From positions 12,462,001 to 12,526,000 of the forward strand of contig NC_063279.1 in NCBI RefSeq assembly GCF_910591885.1: a stretch of 64,000 nucleotides of DNA, given 5' to 3'. Of this stretch, positions 1 to 12,130 are shown piece after piece (position 1 is the first letter of the stretch; each line of letters opens with the position of its first letter). Both the position numbers and the translations under genes were made by a program. The notes beneath the pieces are model-generated. The model was not told the DNA's origin, did not search any database, and saw only the letters and a list, made by a program, of their open reading frames with translations. Origin of the DNA: Bombus terrestris. Taxonomy: Eukaryota; Arthropoda; Insecta; Hymenoptera; Apidae.

Positions 1-651
1 GTATATTTATAAATTAATAAGTAAAGTCTTTATTTTATGTCGATATGTACACATACAAAATAAATTTCCAAGGAAAATCCATTTAAAACCTGCAGATAAA
101 CGTCGGTTAACGATAAGGCAACCTTCGGATTATATACACATCGTAGAACATTTTTCAATATACATTATTCAAGTGTTTTTCTTATACAAGTCATGTACAG
201 TACATTAGGGTACATTTCCGTAAAAGCAACAAAAAAGGCACATTACCTAATTTTCCTTATCATGATTTTTCGATTAAGGTAAGTGCAATCAATCGGAATG
301 CACGAGATTTCTTTCTTTATCTAAGCAGATAATCATGCTTTTTATATTATCATTTAAAACATTACATTTCATCTTAATCCATTATAAGCCAACGCTGTTT
401 ACGCAACATTTCGCTTGCAAATCTTTTTCAATCATTTTACATTATCGAATTCCGTGCTTTAACGTCGTAGCTTTGAAGGAGAATTCGAAAGATTTGCTTA
501 ATACTTTTGCCATTACCGTTTCTTCCATCTAAATTCTATAATTTCATGAAATTTAAAGAAATTGAAGTACGCGTAATATTATGATGAACTGTTGCTTGGT
601 CCTTAACAGCTTGAAACTGTTGTCAAGAGAAAGGACAGAGGCAAACTACTT

Positions 652-1362
652 TTAAACAGATTGTTCATTAAGGCACGAGCAATAGCAAGAGATCAGAAAT
701 CTGTTTGACGGGAATTTGTGTCGCGATGCAGCAAGAACAATGCTGGGAATACAACCGAGGAAATGGATGGCCTTAAAAGCAACCTCGTACACGAATTGCC
801 GAGGAAGAAGTAACAACTTTACGTGTATCGAATTCCTTTTGGAACCAACTATGCGCTTCGTCCTCATCTTTTCGGCCCGAGAAGAAATATCTTTCTGACC
901 CAATTCTCCAATCGTAATTATATCTTCATTTATAGGAGCAAGAACGATGACATTGTATAAAAATACGAACTGTTTCATGATTCTAGAAATATTCTGATGG
1001 AAGAATACATAAAAGTTTGTTAACATGCTGTCTGCTAAACAGACGTGTGGTTCTTCGTTAGGACTGAAATTTTGTTTCTTGAAACTTGTCAATTTTTGTA
1101 CGTGATGCCAACGTGCTAAAGAAAAGCCACGGGTCTTTTGTAGTTGATTCGACAATAGGTGATGGATTCGCCAATAATAAAGATTTTTATTATCAGACTG
1201 CGGATTTTTATGGAAATTTATATTTTTATGGACATAACTATAGAAATACAATTTAAGTAGAAAGACTCGTTTTATACATTTTATATATTTTCGTGTAGTA
1301 CATACATTCTCTTTTTTGTACCTCTGTATCTTTAAATTTCGAGTAAACGCGTAAAATACCAC
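652..1362 (-). other. Long ORF of unknown nature, 236 codons
   Basis: An unbroken minus-strand frame of 236 codons in AT-rich DNA, unusually long for chance here. The first 70 residues are Lys/Tyr/Phe-rich, as expected of random AT-rich sequence. The remainder (roughly 1140-652) is less AT-biased. No domain, signal peptide or family motif is recognised and no splice partners could be assigned. It could be a chance ORF, an orphan gene, or part of an exon. Confidence 0.2.
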
Positions 1363-1552
1363 AGTTATTTATCATTTATTAATATTGATTTGATGCAAAG
1401 GCTTAATTTTTAGTTAAAAGAAATTTGTTGATTTCGTTCCACATATGTATGTAGTTCGTTCTTATTGAAATGTCCAATTTATGTGGAAAGCTTCAGCAAG
1501 TAAGATAATATTTTCTATTACAAAATGATGCTCACTTCTACGTGACTGACAG

Positions 1553-1573
1553 CTATCGACAGGTTGTCGATAG
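1553..1573. other. Short perfect palindrome
   Basis: CTATCGACA and TGTCGATAG are perfect inverses around a 3-nt centre. Function unknown. Confidence 0.5.
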
Positions 1574-3748
1574 TTTACGAAACACTTGTGTTACGTAACC
1601 ACACGATACTATGTTACGATCAATTTTCCCAACTTACGATGTAGGAACATGTTTCATTTTAATCCAATAACAAAATCAATAAACACTTGTGTCTTTACGT
1701 GTATAAGCACATTTTAATGAATATAAATGTTCTAAACTTAGTCTAAGATCTAAACACAAATTTTCGCAATTTGTTCATAATTAAAAAATTCTGACTGATT
1801 GATTTTTTCAATTACCACGTGAATATCATGAAACCAACAAATGTCCTGATGTAATACTTATGAACGATAGTGTACTTTAGAGGAAATAGGGTGCGAGTTG
1901 ACCTCTCGCCTGGAACTTCTTAACTGGTTCTTCGAAGTAGTTCTCTGGAGCGTCTCAAAGAGGCCCGGCAACATGATTGTGTAGGAAAATGAGCTTCTTT
2001 CTGTAGCAACACGTTGAGCAATTCATGTTTTCAATACCCTTACCAAGTGAAATAGATTCGCAAACGGTGTGAACGTGTGAGTGTGTCATTCATGGAATCA
2101 TCTTCTGGGCAATCTGATGGCTTTCAACGAACCAGCGCGGGTCAACATACTCGGCAGACACCGAGAAATTTTTCCCCTCGGTTCGACATCGTCTTATCGA
2201 TCGCCTAGTTTTTAGTCGTATCAGGGAAATGAGGCAATTTTTATCGAAAGAAAGAAATATTTCGGTAAATAAAGAAACAATTTTTAAGGAAAGAAATATC
2301 TACTTTTTAAAGGGAAAAAAAGTGAAATAAAACTGGAGGAATATTTTCGAAAGATTTTTTGAAAGATGTGGATATTATACGAAACATAAAGTAAATAGAA
2401 AATAAAATTTGTAGATTTTATGGTACATATTTGCTTTCAGTAATCAGCTATCCTTATTTTAATCAACGGTTACCTATATATAAATGGTTCTGGCGCTATA
2501 TAAATAATGAATTATTAAATGGAATGAATGTTAATAAACGAAGATTGATAACTATGATAGAGGTTTAATAAGTTTCAATTTGCTAATTATTGAAATCGGA
2601 GCGTTTGACAATGAAAGATTGCAAATAGTAATTTGTCGTCGACACGAGGTTACTGGAGATCGACCTGGTTACGGTTTTCATTACGTCCTTGAATTTATGT
2701 GCGGTATCCGTATAATACACTCAATTTTACGGCACGATCGAAATAAATGGGCTAATGCGTTTTGTTCCTTGCTTTGATAAAGAGATTGAAAGTAAAATAT
2801 GTCTATTGTACATCGGAAGTTTTATAAAGAATTTAATTGCGATCGAGGAAACTCTTTGGAATGGAAAAGATTATTATAATTCATCGTCGACATTGAGCTA
2901 ACATAACGATTTACTAACTTAGTAATTTAATAATTAGTAATTATATATTTATATATTACAATGTAATTATGTATATTACAATAATCTTTAATAAATTATT
3001 CTGAGTGAAAAAATTTTGTATCATTAATCCGAAATTTAATAATTTAGCAACTTGATGAATTAATAATTTAGCCAATATTTTATCTTATACTCTAGAGCAC
3101 AAAGTAATTCCCTAAATATAGATGTAGGTTAAGACCAGTATTGAATTTCGATAAATCAGCGAATTAATGTCAATTTATCTTATTAACCGTTGCATAACGC
3201 AAAAATTATCGTTCGATAATTTTAGACAAGTTATAAATTCATAATTGAAATTTAATTTAAAAGGATATTTTTCCAATTATATTCACAGCAAAACTTAATT
3301 TTGAATATCTCATTTTTCAATTATATGTGTGCAGGAAACGTTACGATATAATGCTCCACTATTATCCAGTTTTGTTTACACTTTTGGGTTACTTTAGAGG
3401 CTGAATACGAAAGCTTTTAGGTAAATTGCCAGATTTTTAAACGTCCGAAGAAGAATTTATATCCCAGATTTTCAGCCATTATAATTTTCTCTCCTGGAAG
3501 ATTAATAATTACAAATTAATTTTAATATCAAAAGAAAAAACTGATACCAGAAAAATTTTAAGAAAGATTAACTCTACATTTTTCGTTTATAAATTAGGTC
3601 ATTCTTTATAAATATATTTTCAAATTATTTATATTAAAAATTTCAATGTAAAGAAAAAAGACTAACATATCGATAATAAAAGGGAAAATACCTATTTTAT
3701 ATAATGAAAATGATATAATATAAAATATGATATATATAATATAACGTA

Positions 3749-3887
3749 TTAAGGTTGTCTCAAAAGCTTCTTCTTGTTGCAATAAAACAAAATGGATCAG
3801 ACATAATTCGAAAAAATAATATAAAACAAATAATGTTGTGGATCTATTATTTCCTAATAAAACGAAAGAAACTTTCGGGCAACCTGA
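3749..3887. mobile_element. Truncated copy of the 10.4-kb mariner-type MITE family
   Basis: The right half matches 10490-10597 closely (ACAAAATGGATCAGACATAA, TGTTGTGGATCTATTATTT, AAACGAAAGAAACTTTCGGG, CAACCT). The left terminus TTAAGGTTGTCTCAAAAGCT is present, but most of the left arm is deleted. It is non-coding. Confidence 0.65.
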
Positions 3888-4009
3888 TATATATAATATA
3901 AAAATGATTCTTTTTCTCTTGAGTCTACCTAGAATTCCAAGGACGAAAGTCAGAATGTTTGTTAGAAGCATTCTTTTCAGAATTTAAAATACAACGTTGC
4001 AATTAGGCC

Positions 4010-4110
4010 AAGCTTCTCCCATTGGCCTTGGACAAGAAACCCTTTAGGTCATGACGTCATACATTGTTCAGAGTTGTGTTGTGGTAGGTCACGTCATTAC
4101 GTTTCAAAAT
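4010..4110. promoter_or_regulatory. CRE/ATF-type and CCAAT-like motif cluster
   Basis: Contains the palindrome TGACGTCA (around 4052), a second ACGTCA half site in GGTCACGTCATTACG, and an inverted GGCCAA/TTGGCC pair around 4017-4038. These are motifs only. No gene start is identified next to it. Confidence 0.25.
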
Positions 4111-6822
4111 CGTACAAAGGTTTGTCGAGCAACAGAATTATATAGAAGAAAAAAAGTAAACAAGGAATCTTGATCAAATTGATTCTTTGCTCTGTCGTGG
4201 CCACAGAATCTATACTTAATACACTAAAACTTTATATACCTATAAAGATATCGAATTTTTAATAATCTTACGGTATAATATAAAATTTACTGAATTTGCC
4301 TATGGAGCGATAAATCAATAAATTTATATCGTAGATATAGATGCTAGCTTTATATCAGCTATCGTAATTAAGAGAATGTAAATACATAGTATTATCTTGG
4401 AGATTAGCAAATTTTCATATGAGACATGTCGTCATTTTTTAAGCAAATAATCTTTTAATTACATTAGAAATAACTGAGTTTCCTAATATTAACCCATGGA
4501 GATACAGTAATCATGATTTCATTAACTGATACATAATTAGATTTTATTTATTTATCCAATGGAATTTCATACTTACAATTACACGCTGTGTAAGTTTAAA
4601 ATATGCAAATGCATATAAGATACAAAAGACTTATAGATGCAAATTTCTTCCATCAATCGGATGTAAGGGAATAAATAAAAAAGGTAGTCGTCTTATCGTG
4701 TAACACATTTTATACATTATATCGTTATCGTTCCTTTCGAAAAAATAATTATATTCATTACATCGCAGATGTTATAAAATATGCATTAGAAATATAAGAT
4801 TGTAATCATAATTCATCAGTGTTCCGCGTAGCGTGAATAAAAAATTCACATGAAACGAACGCAATTCGTGTTTTCCATATTTATTACCATTTACTATCTA
4901 TGATTTGCGAAATTTCTTTTCATTGATTTATCGTAAAGGTTCTATGAACAAGAAGAGAGGAACAGGAAGTAATGCACTGTAAAAAGATGTGAGAGAGAAA
5001 TCGTCGAATGAAAATAGTACAGGACAGGGTTTATGTGTATAGATAGCGAACGAGGGTTCTGAACGAAAAGAAAGGATTTGAATCTGGATCGATAGTAAAA
5101 CAAGTCTTGACAAAAAGCTCTTTTGTTCGGGAAGACAGCCTCTTGAATTGAAGGATGTATGTAACTTTGTGTAGCTATGCCAATTTCTGTCTTCGTTTAC
5201 AGTCGTTGTCTATTCTTTTCAGCTTTATTCATGCAACTTGCAATGAAAGTAATTACAGCAAATTTTATTTCATTCTTTATCTGATGCAAACCATATTATA
5301 GAAGTTCAACTGAACACAACTAAAACAATCATAGAATTACTTTCGAGTAATCTTTGGAAAGGCCTCAAAAGCTTAAACAAGACACAGTACTACTAAGGAT
5401 AAAGATCATCTAATTAGTCGATCCTTTAATTACCCGAAGCACCGTAGTATGACAAATCACGAGTCGCTGGCCAAGGGGCTGAATAGAGAAGCCATGATTA
5501 TTATTATCCCTCTCTCTTTTTCTCCTTCTTCTTCCAAGCCATTTCCTGTTTTCCAAATTCCTTTCATCGTAAGTATTAAATAAGTTTCCGGCTAATTAAA
5601 ATTCTAACACGAAGACACTTGTACCGTTGTAGCATCGTTATGTTTGCTTTTGTTGGTTTACATCAAAAGTGACATATTTCAGTTGCATCGCTATAATTGA
5701 AGTCTAAAGTTCATTGGCGTTTCAAAAAGGATATTGTTGTAAAGATAATTATTGCTTCTTCCTTTTCCTTTATCGTTAATAATTTATTATTTCAAAGCTT
5801 ATGACTTTATCGATGAAATAACGTGCGTGGTTCTTGTTGAAATTTGTTTGACTAATAACAACAAAATACTAAATAAATCTTGCTCGCGGAGTGAATTTCG
5901 TATGAAGAGTATCATAACCCAGAATAGGAGTAGTAAATATGAATTTATCGAGTTAAATGAGAATATTATAGTATTTTTCATAAAGCTCGATGTCTTATTA
6001 TACCAATTTATGGCTGTCAAGCCACTTCTTGTTTTCTGAATTCTTTTCATCGCGTAGTAAGTAAATTTCGGGTAACTGAAATTCCAACAAAAGCTTGGAA
6101 AATGGATGAGAATAGCGAGTGGAGTGACACAGGAAAAGACTTGAAATATTCGGGGCGTAAAGATTCCGACAAATTTCAGTGCCATGTTTCATCTCCAGGC
6201 AGTCAAGTTGCCTCGTCGCTGAGATCTCATTTTAACCGGTGCTCCGACGAAATTTACGTGAATCAGTCAGCCACGAAACGTTTACAATTTCGCTTGCAAC
6301 CGAAATTGTGATAACGGAGAAAAATTTGAAAATTCTTTTGAAACCACGGTACTGTTCTATTCATTTGCCGAATCGTTTGGAGGCTATGTTTTTATGTTTT
6401 GCTTGTTAAAGTCACTGTAGATATTGGTAATTAACATCACCCTGCCTATACACAGGGTCAGATCCCTAGTACAGGGGGAGCGATTATTCCATGAGCGATG
6501 ATCGAATTAACTCGTAGTCGAGAAAAGCCAAGGTTAATAATCAGTATTAGGGCATCGTGAGAGCTTGATTAACGCTAATGTCGACCTGAATCGAACTTGG
6601 ACGATATCGTTCACAAACAATTTCAGAAAGAAACATGCGATCTTGTTTCTATGGAAAAATAGAGATTGATAAACCTATAAAATCTCTATGAAATGCTAGA
6701 AACTGGTAATCTATATCTGTAATATTTCTACAGGAAATTAAACACTGATGTTTTAAATCTAATAATAAAATACCTATGAAAAATTACAAATTGCTCACTC
6801 CGATCGCTTTGATAGTTCTGCT

Positions 6823-6891
6823 GCTATATTATAGAAAATGCTAAATTATAGAAAACTTAAATTATAACTGTTAAATTATAGAAAACTTAAT
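6823..6891 (+). repeat. Short tandem repeat, 30-bp unit
   Basis: TAAATTATAGAAAACTTAA occurs twice 30 bp apart, with a partial third copy (ATATTATAGAAAATG) before them. Confidence 0.7.
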
Positions 6892-8429
6892 CAAATGAAT
6901 TTCACGCACTATTGATTAGACAATTATTCAGTACTACTTGAAATAACGATCTTTCATACTCCTCAGATCTTGATTAAATCAAAACCGTCTTTAATATAAA
7001 GCGAAAAGGATGCTTGCATTCGCAATAAAAAGAAAAAAGAAAAAAAAGAAAGAGAAGGAGGAGAGAAGGAAGAAGAGATGCATAAGGGAGAATATTCGAA
7101 GAGCAAGCGTGCGCGACTGTGTAACGAAGCGCATCCGTAATACGCGTCTGCACACGTAATAACATACGAAAATAACGAAACAGGGAGGTTAACGTGTTGC
7201 AGCATTCATCGAGCCAAGCTTCTCGTCCCTTTACAACTTCCTCAAATTACCAACTTATACGCGGTGTGTTTGTCACTCGAGCAACTTTGAGGTATTTCAA
7301 AAACCTGGATAATTAGCTGTTTACCACTCTTCACCTTCTACACACTACGTTTCTCTTTTCACTAATGGGAATTATTCGAATAAGGACGATTTTGAGTTAA
7401 ACTTAATTATAGAATTTATGAAATCTAATGACTTTTATTCTTGAATTACATCTTTAACTTTTTCGCTTTAGTTTTAGATTAATTTTGTTCTTAAGATATT
7501 AATTTCTAAAGAATTGTTAAAATCTATGAATATTAAGCTGTCTTATGTTTTTTGCACTACTTTTACAGTACCGTTTAATGTGTATGATGAAATATTTGTT
7601 TTATGATTGATTGACGATAACTTCTTTTTATAATTATTTCACATAAGCTAGTACATATTAGAAATATTCCATGATAATTTAATAATTAGTGTGATCTATT
7701 ATAATTAGTACAGATAATAGTATGATATATGATTTTATTGTAAATGATAAACATTTGAATTTTATTTTGTGCTTTCTTAAACACAGAGGAATCGCAATTT
7801 TTTCATTATCCAATGGAATATCGTATTTCCACGATTAAATACAATAATAAATAAGCATTGCACGCGGTTACAATAATTAGCACTATAATTAATATCTTTC
7901 TAAAACGAAGCTAACCGACCGACAACCATTACGGAGGTAGCATTTTAAATAAGCCGGGAGCATATCCGAGTCTGTGTTTTTCTTTCTCGTTGAATTATGG
8001 TAAACCGCTAGCCATGCTCCTCTACTAGGCTACATTCGAAATTAACTGTATCCTTCGCAGAGGAAATGCAGTCTCTGGACGCGTCTACCTCATCCTTACA
8101 GTGTAATTTCCCCTTTTTCTATTTTATTTTCGCTCGCGTGAACATAATCCGCACACTATATTGGAATTTAGAATCAAGCTTTCGAAGAATTGATACGCGT
8201 CATTATCCTTCAGCAACGCATGGTATGCGTATTTCATATTAATTCATTTAGAAACGAATACAAATGTAAAGAAATATCGCCAGGGCTGAAGCACATACTT
8301 GATTAATTTTCAAATTCCACTTTTTCGAAAATGAAACATCCTATGAACAAATTTTATTCCACATTTTTGACATATTTTTCTTAACTAAGTATCATCCTCT
8401 TACCTATTATATTAGGATTACTGGAACAC

Positions 8430-8475
8430 CCTATATAAGCGAGGATGTTGCACACATAACAATGCATTCAGTTAT
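8430..8475 (+). promoter_or_regulatory. TATA plus initiator-like arrangement
   Basis: CCTATATAAGCG is followed about 35 bp later by ATTCAGTTATC, which fits an arthropod TATA + TCAGT initiator spacing. The ACACCCTATATA part also occurs at other repeat ends near 9535 and 9680, so it may simply be repeat sequence. No ORF follows. Confidence 0.2.
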
Positions 8476-9202
8476 CGAAGCGTATCCTTGATTCACTCCC
8501 CTATACGTAAATACTTGGAACATTCCGTGTGCGCACACTTTACAGCCATGCTCCGCATTTCTACGTTCGTGTTTGTTCTGTCGTGTGAATCGTTCGATAA
8601 ATTTACCATAATATAAATATGTACATCGCTGTAGTTAATTCTATGTGGGGATACCTTATACAGAATGCGGCCGAATAACATGTAAAAGCGTGCAGAACAT
8701 GATTCCTTGTAGGAAAATAGGAAAGAAATATAGAATAAAACTTTTTCATTCTCGAGTTAGTTTATGAGAAAATCGATTTTGAAAATTTATCAAGTATACA
8801 TGGCTAATTCCGGATTACAGAGGATTAAATAATAGACAGGAGGTCATTCTACTTGTGAAAATAAGTCGAATATAAACATGTTCGGATTCTATTTTCTTAA
8901 AAATAAAGCGTTAAACGAAAAAATTGTATTTCATATGTTTTACCTACTTTCGCTTCTACAATAACATCCTATTGATTGTTTACTCATATCCATATCATAG
9001 TAATTAGCTATGTGCAAGTATGCTTGATGAATTTTAAAACTCGATTTTCTCGAAAACTAAACCAAAAATGAGAAACTTTTATTCTTTATTATTTTATTTT
9101 TCTATAAAAAATCACGTCGTGTCGGCTTTCTCGTGTTATTCGGCTGTGCTTTTAGATCCACAAATCGAAAGTCGCATGGGCAATAGTGTATAAAAAAAAT
9201 GA

Positions 9203-9720
9203 TAGTATACGACTTTTAAACACTCAATTCATCAAGTATAAATACATCCTCAGACTAACTAATTCTATATTTGGTCTCTTCTCTATGCACAGGATGGTCT
9301 AAAAATCAGTCCCTCCGCCTCCCCCGATGTTTCAAACACTTCCAATCGATAGACAAAGAATGTTTTGAACAAAAGTTAATCAACTTTCAATCGACTATAA
9401 AGTTGCAATATTAAAAAGTTCTTCATGCTGCAATTTGCAGTCGATTGAAAGTTGATTAAGTTTTGTTCAAAACATTCATTTGTCCGACGATCGGAAGTAT
9501 CTGAAAAATCGGGGGACTGATTTTTTAGATCACCCTATATATATTTATACCCGCAAAGAATTTTCCAATTAAATCTTGTACGTTTCCATTCATCAAGAAG
9601 ACGATAGTAAGTATACAACTTTCAAATATTCACTTTATCAAGTATAAAAACACTGTTAAAATAATTAATTCTATGCTTGAAACACCCTATATCCCCATAA
9701 ACGACACGCTAATTAAATCT
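9203..9720 (+). repeat. Imperfect tandem duplication interrupted by the 9.29-kb element
   Basis: The block GATAGTATACGACTTTTAAA ... TCATCAAGTATAAATACA ... AATTCTATA (from 9203) recurs as GATAGTAAGTATACAACTTT ... TTATCAAGTATAAAAACA ... AATTCTATG (from 9604). On the far side of the element, TTAAATCTTGTACGTTTCCATTC recurs as TTAAATCTTGCACGTTTCCATTC near 9712. Copy 2 therefore looks like the copy without the insertion. Confidence 0.55.
9291..9536. mobile_element. Fold-back MITE-like element
   Basis: Two arms of about 110 bp in inverted orientation (9291-9410 and 9428-9536) share CTAAAAAATCAGTCCC, ACTTCC.ATCG, GAATGTTTTGAACAAAA and AATCAACTTTCAATCGACT, separated by a spacer of under 20 bp. Tips are AGGATGGTCT and the inverse of AGATCACCCT. 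No ORF. Neighbouring sequence resembles the copy at 9604-9720 that lacks the element. Confidence 0.75.
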
Positions 9721-9827
9721 TGCACGTTTCCATTCGTCACGATAGTTCGTCGCACGCGCAGCGAAGTATGTACATACATTCATACACAAGAAGACGGTAG
9801 TAAGTATACAACAGAGAGGAGTTTTAC

Positions 9828-10215
9828 CTTGCCTGGATGGCATGGTTGAGCAACGATCCTCGTGAAACGGAACAATTTTCTTAATTTACACCAACAGAAC
9901 GGAATTACGGCACCGGTTCGATATCATTGAAACGCGCCACTGAAATGCGCCACTGAAATCATCGCATACTTTCGGTCGGTTTGAGAAAGCCTGATGAATC
10001 GGACGCGAAGTTTATAAATAACGCGTCGACTGAGAGAACGCGAAGGAAATCCACACTGTACGACGCGACGGTTCAAAGTAAACTGACTCGACTGACTGAA
10101 CTGACGACGTTCCTCTCTCCAGAACTCGACTACCTCCGAAGCTCAACGAGAGTGGAAAAAGCAATACGCACACGACGCGATGTTGTATTATATGTTCGCC
10201 AGAAAGGACATGCAA
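9828..10215 (-). other. Candidate 5' exon with start codon (minus strand)
   Basis: On the minus strand ATG (9843-9841) opens M-P-S-R-Q and reaches CAAG/GTAAAA, a good donor at 9827. The upstream block to about 10215 is clearly more GC-rich than its surroundings, as first exons often are, and contains the direct repeat GCGCCACTGAAAT twice at about 9935-9960. No downstream exon could be identified, so the gene is unknown. An unrelated GC-rich regulatory block is the alternative. Confidence 0.3.
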
Positions 10216-10399
10216 TTAGTCGAAACGATAATAATAGCTAACACCTCATACTGTATTCTACGATTTAATCACATCTAGCTACCAGCAAATTCATATGTTT
10301 TTAAAAGATTTTTAATGACTTTGAGATTAGTTTCGTGAAATATATATAGCGACTCACTGAAAATATTAGGTTGGAGGTAATCACATATACTGGTAAATA

Positions 10400-10597
10400 T
10401 TAGGTAGGTAGGAGAAGTTTTTTTTCGTTTTATAAGAAAATAATGGATGCGTAACATCTTTTGTTTTATATTCCTGTTACATTTGTTCCAATAGAACAAA
10501 ATGGATTACACATAATTCTATAAAATACTATAAAACAGAAAATGTTGTGCATCTATTATTTTCTTATAAAACGAAATAAACTTTTCGGACAACCTAA
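10400..10597. mobile_element. Mariner-type MITE with long inverted arms
   Basis: TA-flanked on both sides. The right end inverted reads TTAGGTTGTCCGAAAAGTTT and continues through TTTCGTTTTATAAGAAAATAAT; the left end TTAGGTAGGTAGGAGAAGTT continues into the same block. The arms are about 75 bp, so the whole element folds back. A second TTAGGTTGG lies 32 bp to the left at about 10368, suggesting a terminal duplication or nested insertion. Confidence 0.75.
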
Positions 10598-10686
10598 TAT
10601 TTGGATATTTACCATAGATTTAACGTTGTATGTATAACACAGAATTATAACATTATATATTGCGTGCATTTAATATATAATTATAT

Positions 10687-10725
10687 ATCGTATGTATATA
10701 TATAGATAGATAAATAGGTATACAG

Positions 10726-10772
<47 letters not shown>

Positions 10773-10828
10773 TAATACAGTATAAATATATACAGTATAA
10801 ATATATATATATATATATATATACACAG
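10687..10828 (+). repeat. (AT)n microsatellite with TACAGTATAA spacers
   Basis: Long AT runs at about 10729-10769 and 10799-10823, separated by repeated TACAGTATAAATATA words. Confidence 0.9.
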
Positions 10829-12044
10829 TCATGTTTAACCGTGAACGCTCAAACACAAGGAAAAATACGAATGATATGAAAAAATGTTTCAGACAAAAGT
10901 TGCATGAAATCAACGGGTACATATACTGTACCCTTGTCAAACTTTGAAATATACTGTGAAGCTCATATTAAAAATTTTTAACGGGAGACTGTATTTTTAT
11001 TACGTGCTCTTGCTAGCTGACATTGAGACGTTTCCAAAACACGTTTCCAATTCGTGTCTTTTGTACCATCTGTTATCGAGATAGAACGTTCAGATTCAAC
11101 ATGTTGCCAGCATTAACGTTGCTCGATGTACACCGCAGAGGCACAAAAAGAAAATTTCTCATAATCATAATCCTAATACGTAGTTCTTCAACGTTTCTAA
11201 AACACTCGGTCAGTTCCGAGCAGTCAATTTAGCTAATTCCTTGTATTGCTCGCTTCAATTTATAAGTTCATATATCTTGAGAGCGGGTTATGCGGAAGAT
11301 ACAATTTTCTAGTGTTTTGAAAACATCTGAATGTCAACTAGATTGAAACAAATTTGGACATGTATACGCAAATTATAAAAATTACAAAAGATATTCTACA
11401 AATATGTAGTTAGTAAAAAAATTAGTATACAGCACGAATCTTAAACATATAATAAGCATTAAAAGCTGAATACCTGTATAAGTCTGTGCGTTTGCGGAAG
11501 AATGATTGTGGACTTACTGAGTCACACGCGAGGTGTTTAAAAATTTATGGAGCAAAGTGAGTGGTCTTATCAGGCTGTCGTAGATTGATATTCGTACTTG
11601 CGGAGAAAAAACGGGGAGAGATAAAAGTTTTGTGCTTTTTTCCGGGGAAGATAAGGTGGATCGAAAGAAATTCTTTTTTTAGGCGATGACATTTGGAAGA
11701 TTTCAAGATACTTCCTATTTCTCCATCTTTTAATTCTTTATATCAAAACATGTTTCCGATAATGGTGGAATTGTGTTCATATACGTGTATGTTATTCACA
11801 GTAAAAGTAAAGTTGAAAATATGTCGTTAATCATACGTATTTGAAACTTGAAAACTACTGTTCGACCCATTTATCACTACGAGTGATAATTATGATGCTA
11901 ATGGAAGTGTTAAAGCGGTTGAGTAACTCTTTTTTACATGCTGCAATATTTACTGTCTTTTATTCCAACATCTTTATCAACAATTCTTATTGAAGTTAAA
12001 ATTTTTCAAACTTCTAAAATATAATCACATCAAGATTCATCTAT

Positions 12045-12130
12045 TCAATGTAATATGTTTTCAATTTTCAATATCAATATGTTGTATGTATGTTTCAATT
12101 TCAATATGTTGTAAATGTTTTCAATTTTTA
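12045..12130 (+). repeat. Imperfect direct repeats of a CAATATGTTGT motif
   Basis: TCAATATGTTGTATGTATGT and TCAATATGTTGTAAATGTTT follow one another, each joined to TTTCAATTT, with a third weaker unit before them. Confidence 0.55.

Larger units (their letters stand above)
1..9202. other. Gene-desert segment 1
   Basis: AT-rich DNA without recognisable coding sequence apart from the doubtful minus-strand ORF at 652-1362. It holds the 1553 palindrome, the truncated MITE at 3749, the CRE-like cluster near 4050 and a purine-rich run at about 7025-7080. At about 8300 and 9022 it holds copies of a TTGATnAATTTTmAAA...TTTTCTCGAAAA-type repeat. Confidence 0.6.
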
